Positions 23,160 to 32,744 of a DNA stretch of 64,000 bases are shown here, one piece after another. Each line of letters starts with the position of its first letter. Position 1 is the first letter of the stretch. A model generated the notes under the pieces. That model did no database searches. It was not told the origin of the DNA and worked only from the letters and a program-made list of their open reading frames with translations. The stretch covers positions 259,104,245 to 259,168,244 of the forward strand of contig OY282559.1 in assembly GCA_958295665.1 (NCBI GenBank), given 5' to 3'. Source of the DNA: Tipula vernalis. Its lineage: Eukaryota > Arthropoda > Insecta > Diptera > Tipulidae. Both the position numbers and the translations under genes were made by a program.

Positions 23160-24131
23160 AGGTAAGTGCCGTGAAACTGCTCTACATGAACTTGTTACAA
23201 GCATCGAAAAATCCCGCAATAATAAAGAGTTTCTAGGATCTTCGAATAATAAAGAGTTTCTTGTGGGAGCCTTTGACAAGACATCGTTTTCGTCGATTAC
23301 TAACTCCTGTACCAATTTCGGTATTGATCCCACAGCGAGGTGTGTTTTCACCACTTTTATGGCTTTTGCTGATTGAGGATCTACTTGTGAAACTACGGCA
23401 GGAAGGTTTTGTTGCTCAAAGCTATGCTGACGATCTTGTTATTACAGTTGCTGATAAGCACCTAATTGTGTTATCCGATTTAGAAGAACACTTTACGTGT
23501 TGGGGAGGCGTGGTGTGGTGGAAAGGATTTACACGTCAAACCTTCTAAAACAGACTTGGTTGTATTTACTAGACATAGAGATATTAGTGGTCTAACTATT
23601 TTCTATCTTTCCGGGAGGCTGATTACCAGATTTGACTGGGTTAAACTTTTAGGTGTCTTCTCGGCCAGAAACCTCTCCTGGAAATTTCACTTGGAATATA
23701 AACATCAAAAATTTACTGCCATATTTTGGCAGTGTAGACAAGCCTTTGGGAAAACCTGGGCTTTAACTCGCAAAATGCTGTCTTTCATCTATAAATCGTT
23801 GGCCTTACCGATGTTATCGCATGCTTCTGTGTCTAACATACTGTTGTCTGTTCGCCCTTCGAGAGATCAGTGGAGGATTTTCTTGAGAACTTGTATAAGT
23901 CGGTGGTCTTATTTTCTGATGGCTCTTGTTCCGATAACAATTCTGGTTGTTCGAATTAATAAATTTAGATCAACATTTCTATCACCGACCGCGATATTGT
24001 GGATTAGACTTGTTGAAAGCACATTTTCATTGTCATTTAAACCATACTTATTAAAAAAATGTAGACACGAGGACTCTAAAAGATTAAGTACTCATTCTCT
24101 ATATTTCTATCCCTATATTTCCCTCTGTTAG
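23160..24131 (+). pseudogene. R1/LOA reverse transcriptase palm, thumb and RNase H start
   Basis: ALHELVTSIEKSRNNKEF (about 23175-23230) precedes a decayed motif A (GAFDKTS). Motif B (PQRGVFSPLLW, Gly to Arg) and motif C (YADD) lie in the frame 23261-23548. The thumb is in the frame 23556-24131: LGVFSARNLSWKFHLE and CRQAFGKTWALTRKML, with KSLALPMLSHAS. The last third of that open frame is read in the wrong phase for the RNase H block, which is one frame over. At least three frameshifts. Confidence 0.75.
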
Positions 24132-24179
24132 TATTACAGGTAACGCCTATGTGAATTTTAGTGATACTTCTACATGTAA

Positions 24180-24497
24180 CCGATGTGAAGTTTTAACACT
24201 TTTTTTAACACATTTTACGCAAGTGTACAATTGTTTGATAGTGTAATTCAAGAAAAACTTTTTATTTGAGAAAAAAGATCCTACCATAAGCCAAATAACA
24301 AAATTATTAGAAAATCATGATCCTACACTTTGCTAAATAACACAAATCTCAGAGATTGGCTCGCATAGGCACTATATAGGATAGAAAGAGGATACATTAG
24401 GCTTTCCAAATCTGTATGTGTTATTCCGTAATTTAGGGTTAGGGTCTGATGACATATTTTCAAATATTACCAAAATGATCGAATATATATGTAGGTA
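24180..24497. repeat. left arm of the foldback-like inverted repeat
   Basis: Reverse complement of parts of 26519-27480. Inner portion (24340-24497) equals one partial 180-bp subrepeat; outer portion (24180-24330) pairs with 27280-27480. It contains a single subrepeat, against nearly three in the right arm. Confidence 0.8.
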
Positions 24498-24744
24498 TTA
24501 TTTAGAATAACCATCCTCCATGGTTTGACAACAATTTGGTCAATTTAAGAAACAAGAAGAATAAGGCACACACATTTGCCAAAGAATTTGGTGATAACTT
24601 GGATTGTCTAAATACTTTTCTACAACTACGCCGGGCATTTGATACGGAACAACGCCGAGCCTGTAGGAACTATATTTCACGGCTGGAAAATAATTTAATT
24701 TCAAACCCAAAACTATTTTGGCCTTTTGTTGATGTCAAAAGAAA

Positions 24745-25529
24745 ATGTTCTGGTTATCCACAAATGATGTAACTGCCTGTAATGCTGAGGACATATGTGA
24801 ATTATTTGCAGAATTTTTCCAATCAGTCTATCAAAAATACAATGATAATGCTGTTGATATTTCATTAGGACCTCGTAGTTCGCATCATCATAATTTAATT
24901 GGAATACCTTATATTTCAGTAAAAGATGTCAGCCTTGGTATATCTAAGATGAAATCGGGATGTGGTCTTGATAGCATACCTGCAAAAATACTTAAAGATC
25001 TTAACAGCTCGCTATCATTACCACTATCTCTGATATTTAATGCGTCTCTGAAGAGTGGTGTATTTCCGTTGGTATGGAAAAAGTCAATTATAATTCCCAT
25101 TTTTAAATCCGGAAAACGGAGCAACATTAAAAATTATCGTGGCATATCTATATTATCATCAATTCCAAAATTATTTGAGCTTATTATTTCTGATTATTTG
25201 TATTTTAATGTTAAACCTTTATTATCACTTCAACAACATGGATTCGTCAGGCATCGTTCTACCACTACAAATCTTTTAAGTTTAACATCTAAGCCTTTGA
25301 CTTTAAATGTCAGCTTGATGTGGTTTTCACTGATTTTGCGAAAGCATTTGACTCACCACAGTTTGAGTTACTTCTTGCCAAACTGAACAGATTTGGAGTG
25401 AGTAAATTGTTTTTGGATTGGATTGGATCGTATCTGCGTGATCGGAAGCAGGTAGTTCAAATTAACGGGTTTACATCTAAGAAAGCGAAAGTGAAGTTCA
25501 TTCTGGAGTGCCTCAGGGCTCCCACCTAG
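24745..25529 (+). pseudogene. LINE ORF2, reverse transcriptase first half
   Basis: The frame 24745-25386 gives KMKSGCGLDSIPAKIL, IPIFKSGKRSNIKNYRGIS, SSIPKLFELIISDYLYF and QQHGFVRHRSTTTNLLSL. Motif A follows in the frame from 25320 (VFTDFAKAFDSPQFELLL) after one frameshift, then LDWIGSYLRDRKQVVQING. Relative to the first LINE the GRST block is RHRST. Motif B (SGVPQGSHLGP) falls at the next frame change near 25510. Confidence 0.85.
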
Positions 25530-26449
25530 GACCTGTATTATTTAATGTCTTTATCAATGAAATTGCTTCTTTGTTTCAGTACTGCGACTGTGAATTATAT
25601 GAAGATGACTTGAAAATATCAAGAAGTGTATGTAGCCAGCAACAATGTAATGAAATGCAGAGTGATTTGGATTTGCTGTATAAATGGTCAGTTATGAATA
25701 AGTTGAAGTTAAATTTGGAAAAGTGCAAGATTATGAGCTTCTCCAGGAAAAAAGCAGTTATTCTTCATCAATATCTTATTGGTAATCACCAGCTACGACG
25801 AGTTATGACATTTAAAGATTTGGGTGTTGTCCTGGACCATCAATTGAATTTCCGAGACCATATTAATTTAATAGTAGCTAAGTCTAATTCCCTACTTGGC
25901 TTTATTTGTCGTATCACAAAAGATTTTCGTAATCCACAATCAATTAAAACTTTGTATTGTTCCATTGTTCGGTCTAATTTGGAATACGCGTCGATTATTT
26001 GGGATCCTGCTTACAATATTTATATCAATAGAATTGAACGAATACAGAAGCAATTTATTATTTACTATCTTCATAAATTGAACTGGCCATTTGATCCGAA
26101 CCTTCCAATGTGGCTTAATAAAAAGAATTTGCCATCCTACGGTGACCGCTGTAGAATTGCTGATTTGGCTTCATTCCTTGTAAGACGTAGATGTGCTGCT
26201 TCAACATTCATCGCTGATCTGCTTAACAGTTCGATTGACTTCCCTAAACTACTTGCAAAGATTGATATTCATGTGCCCTGTAAACCTACTCGGATTAGGA
26301 ATTTTATATATTTGCCGACATTTAAATCTAATTACGCACATAATGCTCCGGTCCCGGCGATTTGTCGACAATTTAATTGTAGTTTTGATATGTTTGATTT
26401 TAATATTTCTAAATGTTCTTTTAAAAAATTAATAAAAACTAAATTATAA
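25508..26449 (+). pseudogene. LINE ORF2, reverse transcriptase second half and C-terminus
   Basis: A 313-residue open frame: PQGSHLGPVLFNVFINEIA (motif B), LYEDDLKISRSV at about residues 31-42, where the catalytic box is Y-E-D-D (25598-25609) instead of Y-A-D-D. NLEKCKIMSFSRKKAV and LGVVLDHQLNFRDHINL follow, then SIVRSNLEYASIIWDPAY and a C-terminal region ending FKKLIKTKL at 26449. Both catalytic Asp residues remain. This is the longest open LINE segment in the window, so the copy may be relatively recent. The Met at 25508 is internal. Confidence 0.85.
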
Positions 26450-26518
26450 AATTGTAAAATAAAATTGTAATCAAAAAAGGATTTTTTATCCCGTTGATGA
26501 TGTAAATAAATAAATAAA

Positions 26519-27486
26519 TATTTGAAAATATGTCATCAGAGCCTAACCCTAAATTATGGAATAACAAATACAGATTTAGAAAGCCTAATGTATCCTCTTT
26601 CTATCCTATATAGTGCCTATGCGAGCCAATCTCTGAGATTTGTGTTATTTAGTATAGTGTAGAATCATGATTTTCCATATATTCGATCATTTTGGTAATA
26701 TTTGAAAATATTTCATCAGAGCCTAACCCTAAATTATGGAATAACATATACAGATTTGGAAAGCCTAATGTATCCTCTTTCTATCCTATATAGTGCCTAT
26801 GCGAGCCAATCTCTGAGATTTGTGTTATTTAGTAAAGTGTAGAATCATGATTTTCCATATATTCGATCATTTTGGTAATATTTGAAAATACAGGTAAACC
26901 TCGTTTAACGAACCCTCGAATAACGAATCCTCGAATTAACGAACATCCAAAATTGTTGAAAAATCTCGTATTACGAACTTCAAACCTCGAATATTATTAT
27001 AAGTACAGTTTATGTACATAAATGGTAATGTTTTAGAAACCATACAAATATTTTTTCGCCAAAAATAGCACATAAAATTATTTACCTCGCACAACGAAAC
27101 CTCAACTAACGAACGGTTTTCAGGGACACAATACGTTCGTTAAACGAAGTTTGCCTGTATGTCATCAGAGCCTAACCCTAAATTATGGAATAACACATAC
27201 AGATTTAGAAAGCCTAATGTATCCTCTTTCTATCCTATATGGTGCCTCTGCGAGCCAATCTCGGAGATTTGTGTTATTTGGGTTATGGTAGGATCTTGTT
27301 TCTCATATAATAATTTTTTCTTGAATTACACTCTCAAACAATTGTACACTTACGTGAAATGTGTTAAAAAATGTGTTAAAAGGAAGCGTTAAATATTTTG
27401 TTTAATAACTCGAATTACACTGTCAAACAAACGTAGGTACACTTGCGTAAAATATGTTAAAAAAGTGTTAAAAACTTCACACAAGT
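26519..27486. repeat. right arm: 180-bp subrepeats
   Basis: Two complete 180-bp units lie end to end (about 26521-26700, 26701-26880), each starting TTTGAAAATA then T(G/T)TCATCAGAGCC and ending CGATCATTTTGGTAATA. A third begins at 26881, is split by the MITE, and continues from 27160 into the unique outer part of the arm, which pairs with 24180-24330. Units 1 and 2 differ at only a few positions. Confidence 0.9.
26891..27157. mobile_element. 267-bp pogo/Tigger-like MITE
   Basis: The left end reads CAGGTAAACCTCGTTTAACG and the reverse of the right end reads CAGGCAAACTTCGTTTAACG, giving near-perfect inverted repeats of at least 22 bp. TA flanks both sides (26889-26890, 27158-27159). The sister subrepeat at 26521 has the same flanks with a single TA (GAAAATATGTCATC), so the empty site is visible in the same array. 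There is no coding capacity; a pogo/Tc1-type transposase supplied from elsewhere is inferred from the TA duplication and CAG..CTG termini. Confidence 0.9.
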
Positions 27487-27496
27487 CTACATGTAA

Positions 27497-27934
27497 TATT
27501 TTCAACGTTCTTATAATTTTTCAGGTAATAACTTGCTTGAGTTTAATATCATATCTAACTCCTTTAAAATATCTTGTCTAACTTTTGGGCTAGCACCAAA
27601 GTTCCACGAAATATATAAATGTATTAGCAGGTCTCCTTAAACAGTATGTCCAATAGATGCCTTTCAGATCATATGTAGGTTTCTCCGAGGTGTACTTTCG
27701 TTTACTCCAACTTTCTTAGGGTATTTTCCATCTTAATATAAAGGCAAGGTATTTCTTTTTCATTTAACTGGTCAATTTGCAATAATGTCAAAAATGACCA
27801 AACGTTTTTCTGTCCAAAACCACATTTCTCGACGTTTTAAAGGCTTCTAGAGTCGGGAAAAATAAAATATAAAAAGCTGAAACCTCACGAGGTGATGAAA
27901 ATTTCGGTGTGGAAAATTAACAACTAAACCTATC
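27497..27934. other. AT-rich DNA, no gene recognised
   Basis: Lies between the foldback-like element and the CAACTCAA-rich region. It may contain the 3' continuation of the R1/LOA relic that the foldback interrupted, but no motif could be confirmed. Confidence 0.4.
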
Positions 27935-29025
27935 CTCCAACTCAACTTCCAAATCAATCCCTAATTGAACCTGGTTCTCCCTTTTTGAAAACCAACTCAA
28001 TCTGAAACTCAACCTTCAATTCAATTTCCCACCCAACCTCCAACTCAATCGCAACCCATTGACAACGCAATATTCAAATTAACCCCAACCCAACCTCAAC
28101 TCAATCATCAACTCAACCCAAAATCAACTTTTGACTCAATCCTTAACTCAACCTCAAAATAACGCCTAACTCAATCTCCGAATCTACCCCTAAATAATTC
28201 CCCAACACAACTTCCCACTCAACTCCAGTCCCCAACTCAAATAACTCATCTTCAACTTAACTTTAAATCACCCAACTTGAACCAAATCCCAACCCTCTAA
28301 TCAACTGCCAACTCAATCCCAACTTAACCTTCAGCTCAAACCTCATCTCAACCCGTAACTAAACCCCCACAACTCAATATTTAAATTAACCTTAAACTCA
28401 ACATAGCTCAATCTCTAACTAATCAACAACTACTCGACCACAACTCAATCCTCAACGTCCAACTCAATCATCAAATTAACACGGTCCAAATAACAACATG
28501 TGTACATGAACTCAACTCAGCTCAACTCAATTTCAAACTCAACGCCCAACTAAATTTCCAAAACAACATTTTCCGAAAAAACCCAACTCAAGCTAACTTC
28601 TAGTTCAAACCTCAATTCAATCCAAATAAATATCCAACTTCAACCCTCAACTTATTTAATCCTATGCTCAACGTCCAACTCTCCAACTAGATGTGTACTC
28701 GCATGAACTCAACTCCAAACAACTCAAGCTAACTTTCAACTCAACCCTTAACACAAGCCCAAATACATTCCCAACTAAATCGCTGATTCAACCTCAACTC
28801 AGCCCGAACTCAACACCACCTTTCTCAACCAACCATAGCTCAACCCCAATTCGACCTGTAACTCAGCCCTTAAATCAACCCCAAACTCAATGTCCAACTC
28901 AACTCCCAAATCAACATGGTCTGCAAAACTACCTGCATTCTTGAATTCAACTCAAGTTAGCTCAAGCTGACTCTACCTCAACCCCAACTCAACCATAAAC
29001 TCAACGCCCAATGCAATCAAACCAG
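27935..29025 (+). repeat. degenerate CAACTCAACC-type low-complexity array
   Basis: About 1.1 kb of C/A/T-rich, almost G-free DNA on the plus strand, built from imperfect repeats such as CAACTCAACC, CCAACTCAATC and CTCAACCCCAACTCAACC with irregular spacing. The open frame 28693-28944 (SNSTPPFSTNHSS-like) is a by-product of the composition, not a gene. It resembles an old, expanded minisatellite. Confidence 0.85.
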
Positions 29026-29379
29026 CATTTATAAAAAATTGGTCAATATGGATCAAAAACGATTTAACCGGTTTTCAATTCTACAAAGTAGCTCGAGGAT
29101 TTTGAAACCGTCGAGAAAAGTGGTTTTAGACAAACTTGATCAAAGTTTCACAATTTTTGATCATTTTTGGCAGGATTCCAATAACTTTGGTCCTTGCGGC
29201 TCGAAGTTAAAAGTTTGTCTGGATGTCTTTACCCACGGTATCATGAGAATGGTTTTTCCGATTTCGATTTTGTTTTTGTCAAGAAAATCGGGTACCTGCC
29301 ATACCAATTGATACAAAACCACGACGTAGTGAAAATAGTTTTCAATCCGCGTTGAACAATTTTTTATATATGCCAATTT

Positions 29380-29720
29380 GAGGAGTGAGTTGGACGTTGA
29401 GTTTGTGCTTGAGTTGAGGAACGAGTTGGGGTCGATTTGTCGGTTGAGCTGGAGTTCAGTTGGGGTTGGATTAAAGTTTAGTGAGCAGTTGGTTGAGTCG
29501 GGGTTGGATTTGTGGGTTGACGAGGTTGAGTATTGGTTGAGTCGACGGTTCAGTGGGGGATTTTTTTCTGCTTGTGTTAAAGGTTGAATTGGAACTTATT
29601 TGAGTAGTTTTAAGTTGAGTTCATACATATATGTATTAGTTTTTAAGGCCATATTGGCCATGGAAATTTGAGTTAGGTTTGAGTAGGGGTTGAGTGAGGG
29701 GCTTAGTTGAATTCTGATGA
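29380..29720 (-). repeat. inverted counterpart of the CAACTCAACC array
   Basis: The same pattern appears as GGTTGAGT/GAGTTGGGGT on the plus strand from about 29385 (GAGTTGGACGTTGAGTTTGT) to about 29700 (GGGGTTGAGTGAGGGG), so the strand bias flips across an about 350-bp unique centre (29030-29380). The open frame 29378-29587 is a composition artefact. Confidence 0.8.
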
Positions 29721-31300
29721 AAAAATATACCAATTTTAGAAATATGGCGAAAAGGTATCTAATTTAAATCAAATCCTAAAAAAGTTAAAATTCGCCCTTT
29801 ACTTTACTGTTAAGGTAAAAAGAAACATTATGGACAGAGTAGAGCAATTGTTTTACTATTTGGGGATCCGGCATTGGAATTCCTCTGTTGACAACCAGAC
29901 GTTTACCGCGATTGAGCGTTGTGTTTGCTATACATTAAAAAAAGTTTTTTGTTCTATTATCATTTTATCCAAAGCTACAGAATCTTTAGTGAACCTATGA
30001 CGTATGTATGTATCTCGCGAAATATTCTTGTCTTGCGCAGCGATCTTATAGACTAAATATCAGTTATTGATGTCCCTTGTTTTGGATTCAAATAGGGTGA
30101 GTCATTGTTTGGGTTTCAATCTCCATCCACATTTTTGATACTTAGGCAAATTTTGGTTTGTCTCGATAGAACAAAAAACGTTCATTCTAATTTGATGAAA
30201 GATAAGAAATTATAGTCCTCTTTTAATTCCCTTACAGTAAACAGACGAAATATAAGTGCTTAAACTGTATTGAGTCATGAGTCATCTTTCTTATAATAAG
30301 GGCAAAAGCTTATGTTACTACGTGGTGAAGCCTTTTGATTTCCTTTAAGATGCTTGTAATCAAAATTATTTTATTTTATAGTTCATAAATGTTTATCCCA
30401 TTTTACACTCTTAGTGAAAAATCCACAAAAGCTCTTCTATCCCAAAGTTGTAGTCTGCACTGCCAAAGTTTGATGAACATCGTTAACTATATTGGGTCTT
30501 GACTATAGGTTGAGTGAAACAGCCTCCTGTAGTCACTGTATCAACTTAAGTTTTGATTTACTCTCTAGCTTTTAAACTGCTGAAACTGTTTGCATACTTT
30601 AGAGATAAGTAAAAACTAACAACAATACCCATAGTATGATATGAAAGTGGTTTGATGGAAGCTGGTTGAATGTATCGATCTGTTTTTATCAAAATAAACC
30701 CCCAATCAAAAATATAACAATGTTCGTCGAATTGCACCTACAAAATTTAAATAATCAAATTTAAAACAGATCATCTAAAACCAAAACTCCCTCGAAAAAA
30801 ATTCGCAGAATCATGGAATTTCCAACATATAAACTTGCGTTCGAAAACCAATAAACACGACAATACAGTTACACATCAGTATCAACGAGTTAATTCATGT
30901 TTCGAATGTCAACCATTTAACCAGTACAATAGAATACAGCGCAAAAGCTAATTACAAGGTCAATTGTACGATTACACCAACAACATGACCACCTTACAAA
31001 CTCCCAAAATAAACGAAAACCAACAAAAAAAAAATCAAAAAACCTATGAAAGGATCCCTTAGTCATAAAACGACAAAAACCGCCAGAGTATTTTAAAGAA
31101 AATGATTTCGAAGATGCGCGTTTAGTTGTTTACTTTTGTTGTAATTGGTGCTAATAAAACTGACACAAAACAAAAAATTCGAATGGTTACGCACACACAT
31201 ACTACATTAACGGTTAATCCTTGCCAAAAAAAAACAACAAAACATTTTTAAACTACCTGTTCGTGAGAAGGACGCGTACTTTACAAACGACAACGAGAAA
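29721..31300. other. AT-rich DNA upstream of the two-exon gene
   Basis: No coding frame or transposon family was recognised. The last few hundred bases (about 30700-31300) are A-rich with several CAACAA/AAAACAAC patches and lie directly upstream of the promoter at 31311, so they are the likeliest place for proximal regulatory sites; I cannot name individual sites. Confidence 0.4.
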
Positions 31301-31310
31301 ATGTTCATTA

Positions 31311-31353
31311 TATATATAAATAAAATAAATTTGCTGTAATTGTATTCAGTTCA
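31311..31353 (+). promoter_or_regulatory. core promoter: TATA box and initiator
   Basis: TATATATAAATAAA starts at 31311; TTCAGTTC at 31345-31352 matches the arthropod initiator TCA(G/T)T(T/C), with the A at 31348 as predicted +1. TATAAATA at 31315-31322 then lies at about -33 to -26, the correct distance. The predicted 5' UTR is 100 nt to the ATG at 31448. Both elements were read by eye. Confidence 0.6.
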
Positions 31354-31447
31354 TCGTCGCATCTGGTGAGAGTAACATCATCATCGTTTATTTGTACTGC
31401 GGTCTCATCGTTCGGAAAAATATATTTTAAATCAAAATTTTCTAAAA

Positions 31448-31709
31448 ATGGATTTAAGTTTTAATCGCAAATCAATTTTCCGTAAATCATTTCGTCGACA
31501 CACGAGCAGTTCAATACCACCGGCAGCCGCCTCTTTAATGAAATCATTAAAGAAAAATCAATCAACACGCAGATCAATGAAAACGCAATTGAGACGTTGT
31601 AACGCCGAAAAGGAAATCATTAATTTGAAACCCGGAAATATTTGTCGTTCACCAGCGTTATCACTTCAAGTTATAACGCACAATGATATTGATGATGATA
31701 ATGATGAAG
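31448..31709 (+). CDS. unrecognised small basic protein, exon 1
   Basis: The coding start is the ATG at 31448 (context TAAAAATGG, with A at -3). The exon encodes 87 residues plus one base. It is strongly basic and Ser/Thr-rich at first: SFNRKSIFRKSFRRHTSSS, then ASLMKSLKKNQSTRRSMK. It continues with GNICRSPALSLQVITH and an acidic run NDIDDDNDEG. It ends GATGAAG followed by the donor GTAAGAAATC. No signal peptide, membrane segment or domain that I know is present. Together with exon 2 it makes a 175-residue protein, probably nuclear or cytoplasmic from its basic character (inference). Confidence 0.75.
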
Positions 31710-31819
31710 GTAAGAAATCGTCAATTTGTATTTTAAACACTTTCTTTCATTGAGTGATTTAAAAAAAAAAAAATGTTCCGTCACTGTTTCAATTTTATGT
31801 TTATTTTGTGTTTTTACAG
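31710..31819 (+). other. intron of the two-exon gene
   Basis: 110 bp, GTAAGA...TTTTTACAG, with AT-rich poly(T) and poly(A) tracts; length and signals are typical of short insect introns. It is phase 1: removal joins G31709 to CT31820 as an Ala codon and keeps both exons in frame (262 + 266 = 528 nt, 176 codons including stop). Without splicing the exon 1 frame meets a stop at 31751. Confidence 0.8.
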
Positions 31820-32085
31820 CTAAACTTCTTCCAACATCACCGATTCTTAAGCGGCGGGAATCATTTTTCAAATTATCGGGTGGACCATCAAAATGGTCTC
31901 GATCGACGACACCGATAAAGCGAAAGGTTTTTAAAATGGTGTCAGTAATGGAGAAAGCTATTTGGGATACACCGAAAAAACAAGTATCGAAATTATTTGG
32001 ACGCGATTCTGGTTCGTTGGATATCTGTCCAAGTGGAAGCAATATGGACCTAAGTGGCAGTTATAAAGTTTTAATATTTGAATAG
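31820..32085 (+). CDS. unrecognised small basic protein, exon 2
   Basis: Exon 2 adds 88 residues ending YKVLIFE and TAG at 32083-32085. Features: SPILKRRESFFKLSGG, a TP site within SRSTTPIKRKVFKM, MEKAIWDTPKKQVSKLFG with a second TP, and GSLDICPSGSNMDLSG. Minimal proline-directed kinase sites (two TP, one SP) next to basic runs suggest a possible phosphorylated regulator, and KLF resembles a cyclin-docking core; both are weak inferences. I do not recognise the family. No frameshift or in-frame stop, unlike nearly all other frames here. Confidence 0.75.
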
Positions 32086-32181
32086 AGTTATTTCTTGTGT
32101 AAAACCTTATTAGTGTAAGTGTAATATAGTTTTAATGTTTATATTTTTATTGTTTTTAAGTGGTTTAAGTTAAGTGACTGA

Positions 32182-32187
32182 AATAAA
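32182..32187 (+). terminator. polyadenylation signal AATAAA
   Basis: AATAAA lies 97 nt after the stop of the two-exon gene, followed by TTTTTTGTGTAC, a U/GU-rich downstream element. Cleavage would fall near 32200-32210. This gives a predicted mature transcript of roughly 0.75 kb. Confidence 0.65.
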
Positions 32188-32210
32188 TTTTTTGTGTACA
32201 GACCAAATTC

Positions 32211-32744
32211 ATCTTGTTTTTAAATTTATTTAAGTGTTTGTTGTTGCGTTGGCAAATCATGTTTTGATCATGTTTGTTCGTTTCATATAGGTATGTTTTT
32301 TTTTGTATTATTGGATTGATTGGTGTGCGTAATTTCGATTTGTTCTTTTGTATTTGTTTCGCATTTTGGGAAACAACTGAAAATCAGCTGTTATTCGAAG
32401 TTAATTGATTTAGATGTGATTTAGATTAATGCCGATAAGGTATGAAAAATATTCAATCGTGAGGGGATGCTCCAAAACTCTTTGCCTTATTTATTCTGAA
32501 GGAAACGATGTTTCTTGGGCTATGCGGCGAGGATATTTTCAGATAATAATTTCGGGATGTAGTATGTAAGGGGTATTTTGAATTAATTTTTAACGCTTTG
32601 GCTTACCTAGCAACCTTGAATGTTTCGTTGGAGGAAGCCATAAGTACCACATCGATAAAAATAGACAGCACGCACTGAAAATATGCTTTCAAATTCAGGA
32701 TTACCATGACATCTTCGATTACATAATATTGCTCATACAGATAG
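32211..32744. other. AT-rich DNA, no gene recognised
   Basis: Nothing identifiable beyond the 3' end of the two-exon gene. The duplicated segment described next begins at its right edge. Confidence 0.4.

Larger units (their letters stand above)
22665..24140 (+). mobile_element. R1/LOA-like LINE remnant (RT to RNase H start)
   Basis: Domains in order on the plus strand: linker (RLDALRLTNGKFTSSKKEA near 22700), RT fingers (LKPYKSGGPDDHFPAELQ near 22895), motif-B region (PQRGVFSPLLWLLLIEDLL near 23330), YADD (SYADDLVI near 23422), thumb (LVVFTR near 23555; FGKTWALTRKMLSFIYKSL near 23745-23800), and the first RNase H block FSDGSCSDNNSG in another frame near 23915. GGxPPDD/PQGG patterns are those of R1/LOA elements rather than the CR1/Jockey-like LINEs here. 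Frameshifts and a gap at 23090-23170 show decay. The insertion at 24180-27486 starts just downstream. Confidence 0.8.
24498..26519 (+). mobile_element. 5'-truncated CR1/Jockey-like LINE nested in the foldback element
   Basis: A younger-looking relative of the LINE at 2440-4993. It begins at the linker (NNPPWFDNNLVNLRN, about 24508) and keeps RT and the C-terminal region in long open frames, ending in GATGATG followed by (TAAA)n at about 26500-26519. It lies exactly between the two arms, on both sides joined to subrepeat sequence, so it inserted into an existing subrepeat array. Only a few frameshifts (near 24760, 25340, 25510) separate the frames. Endonuclease and ORF1 are missing. Confidence 0.85.
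24180..27486. mobile_element. foldback-like inverted-repeat element with nested insertions
   Basis: The left arm (24180-24497) is the inverted complement of the right arm (26519-27486). Shared blocks, reversed, include TTAGGGTTAGGGTCTGATGA, CGAGCCAATCTCTGAGATTT and the outer TGTGAAGTTTTTAACAC. CTACATGTAA at 24170-24179 and 27487-27496 flanks both ends as a probable 10-bp target duplication, though its core ACATGT is palindromic. The right arm has 180-bp subrepeats and a pogo-like MITE; a LINE fills the middle. No transposase was seen. Known: foldback elements have long, internally repetitive inverted termini and about 9-bp duplications. The assignment to that class is inferred from structure. 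Confidence 0.65.

Noticed and set aside
28693..28944. Open frame rich in Asn, Ser, Thr and Pro
   Set aside because: It lies wholly inside the CAACTCAACC low-complexity array and follows its composition; no start context or splice signals.
31671..32042. Minus-strand 123-residue open frame over the two-exon gene
   Set aside because: It spans the intron and is antisense to both exons, with no recognisable motif; the plus-strand gene has promoter, splice and poly(A) signals.
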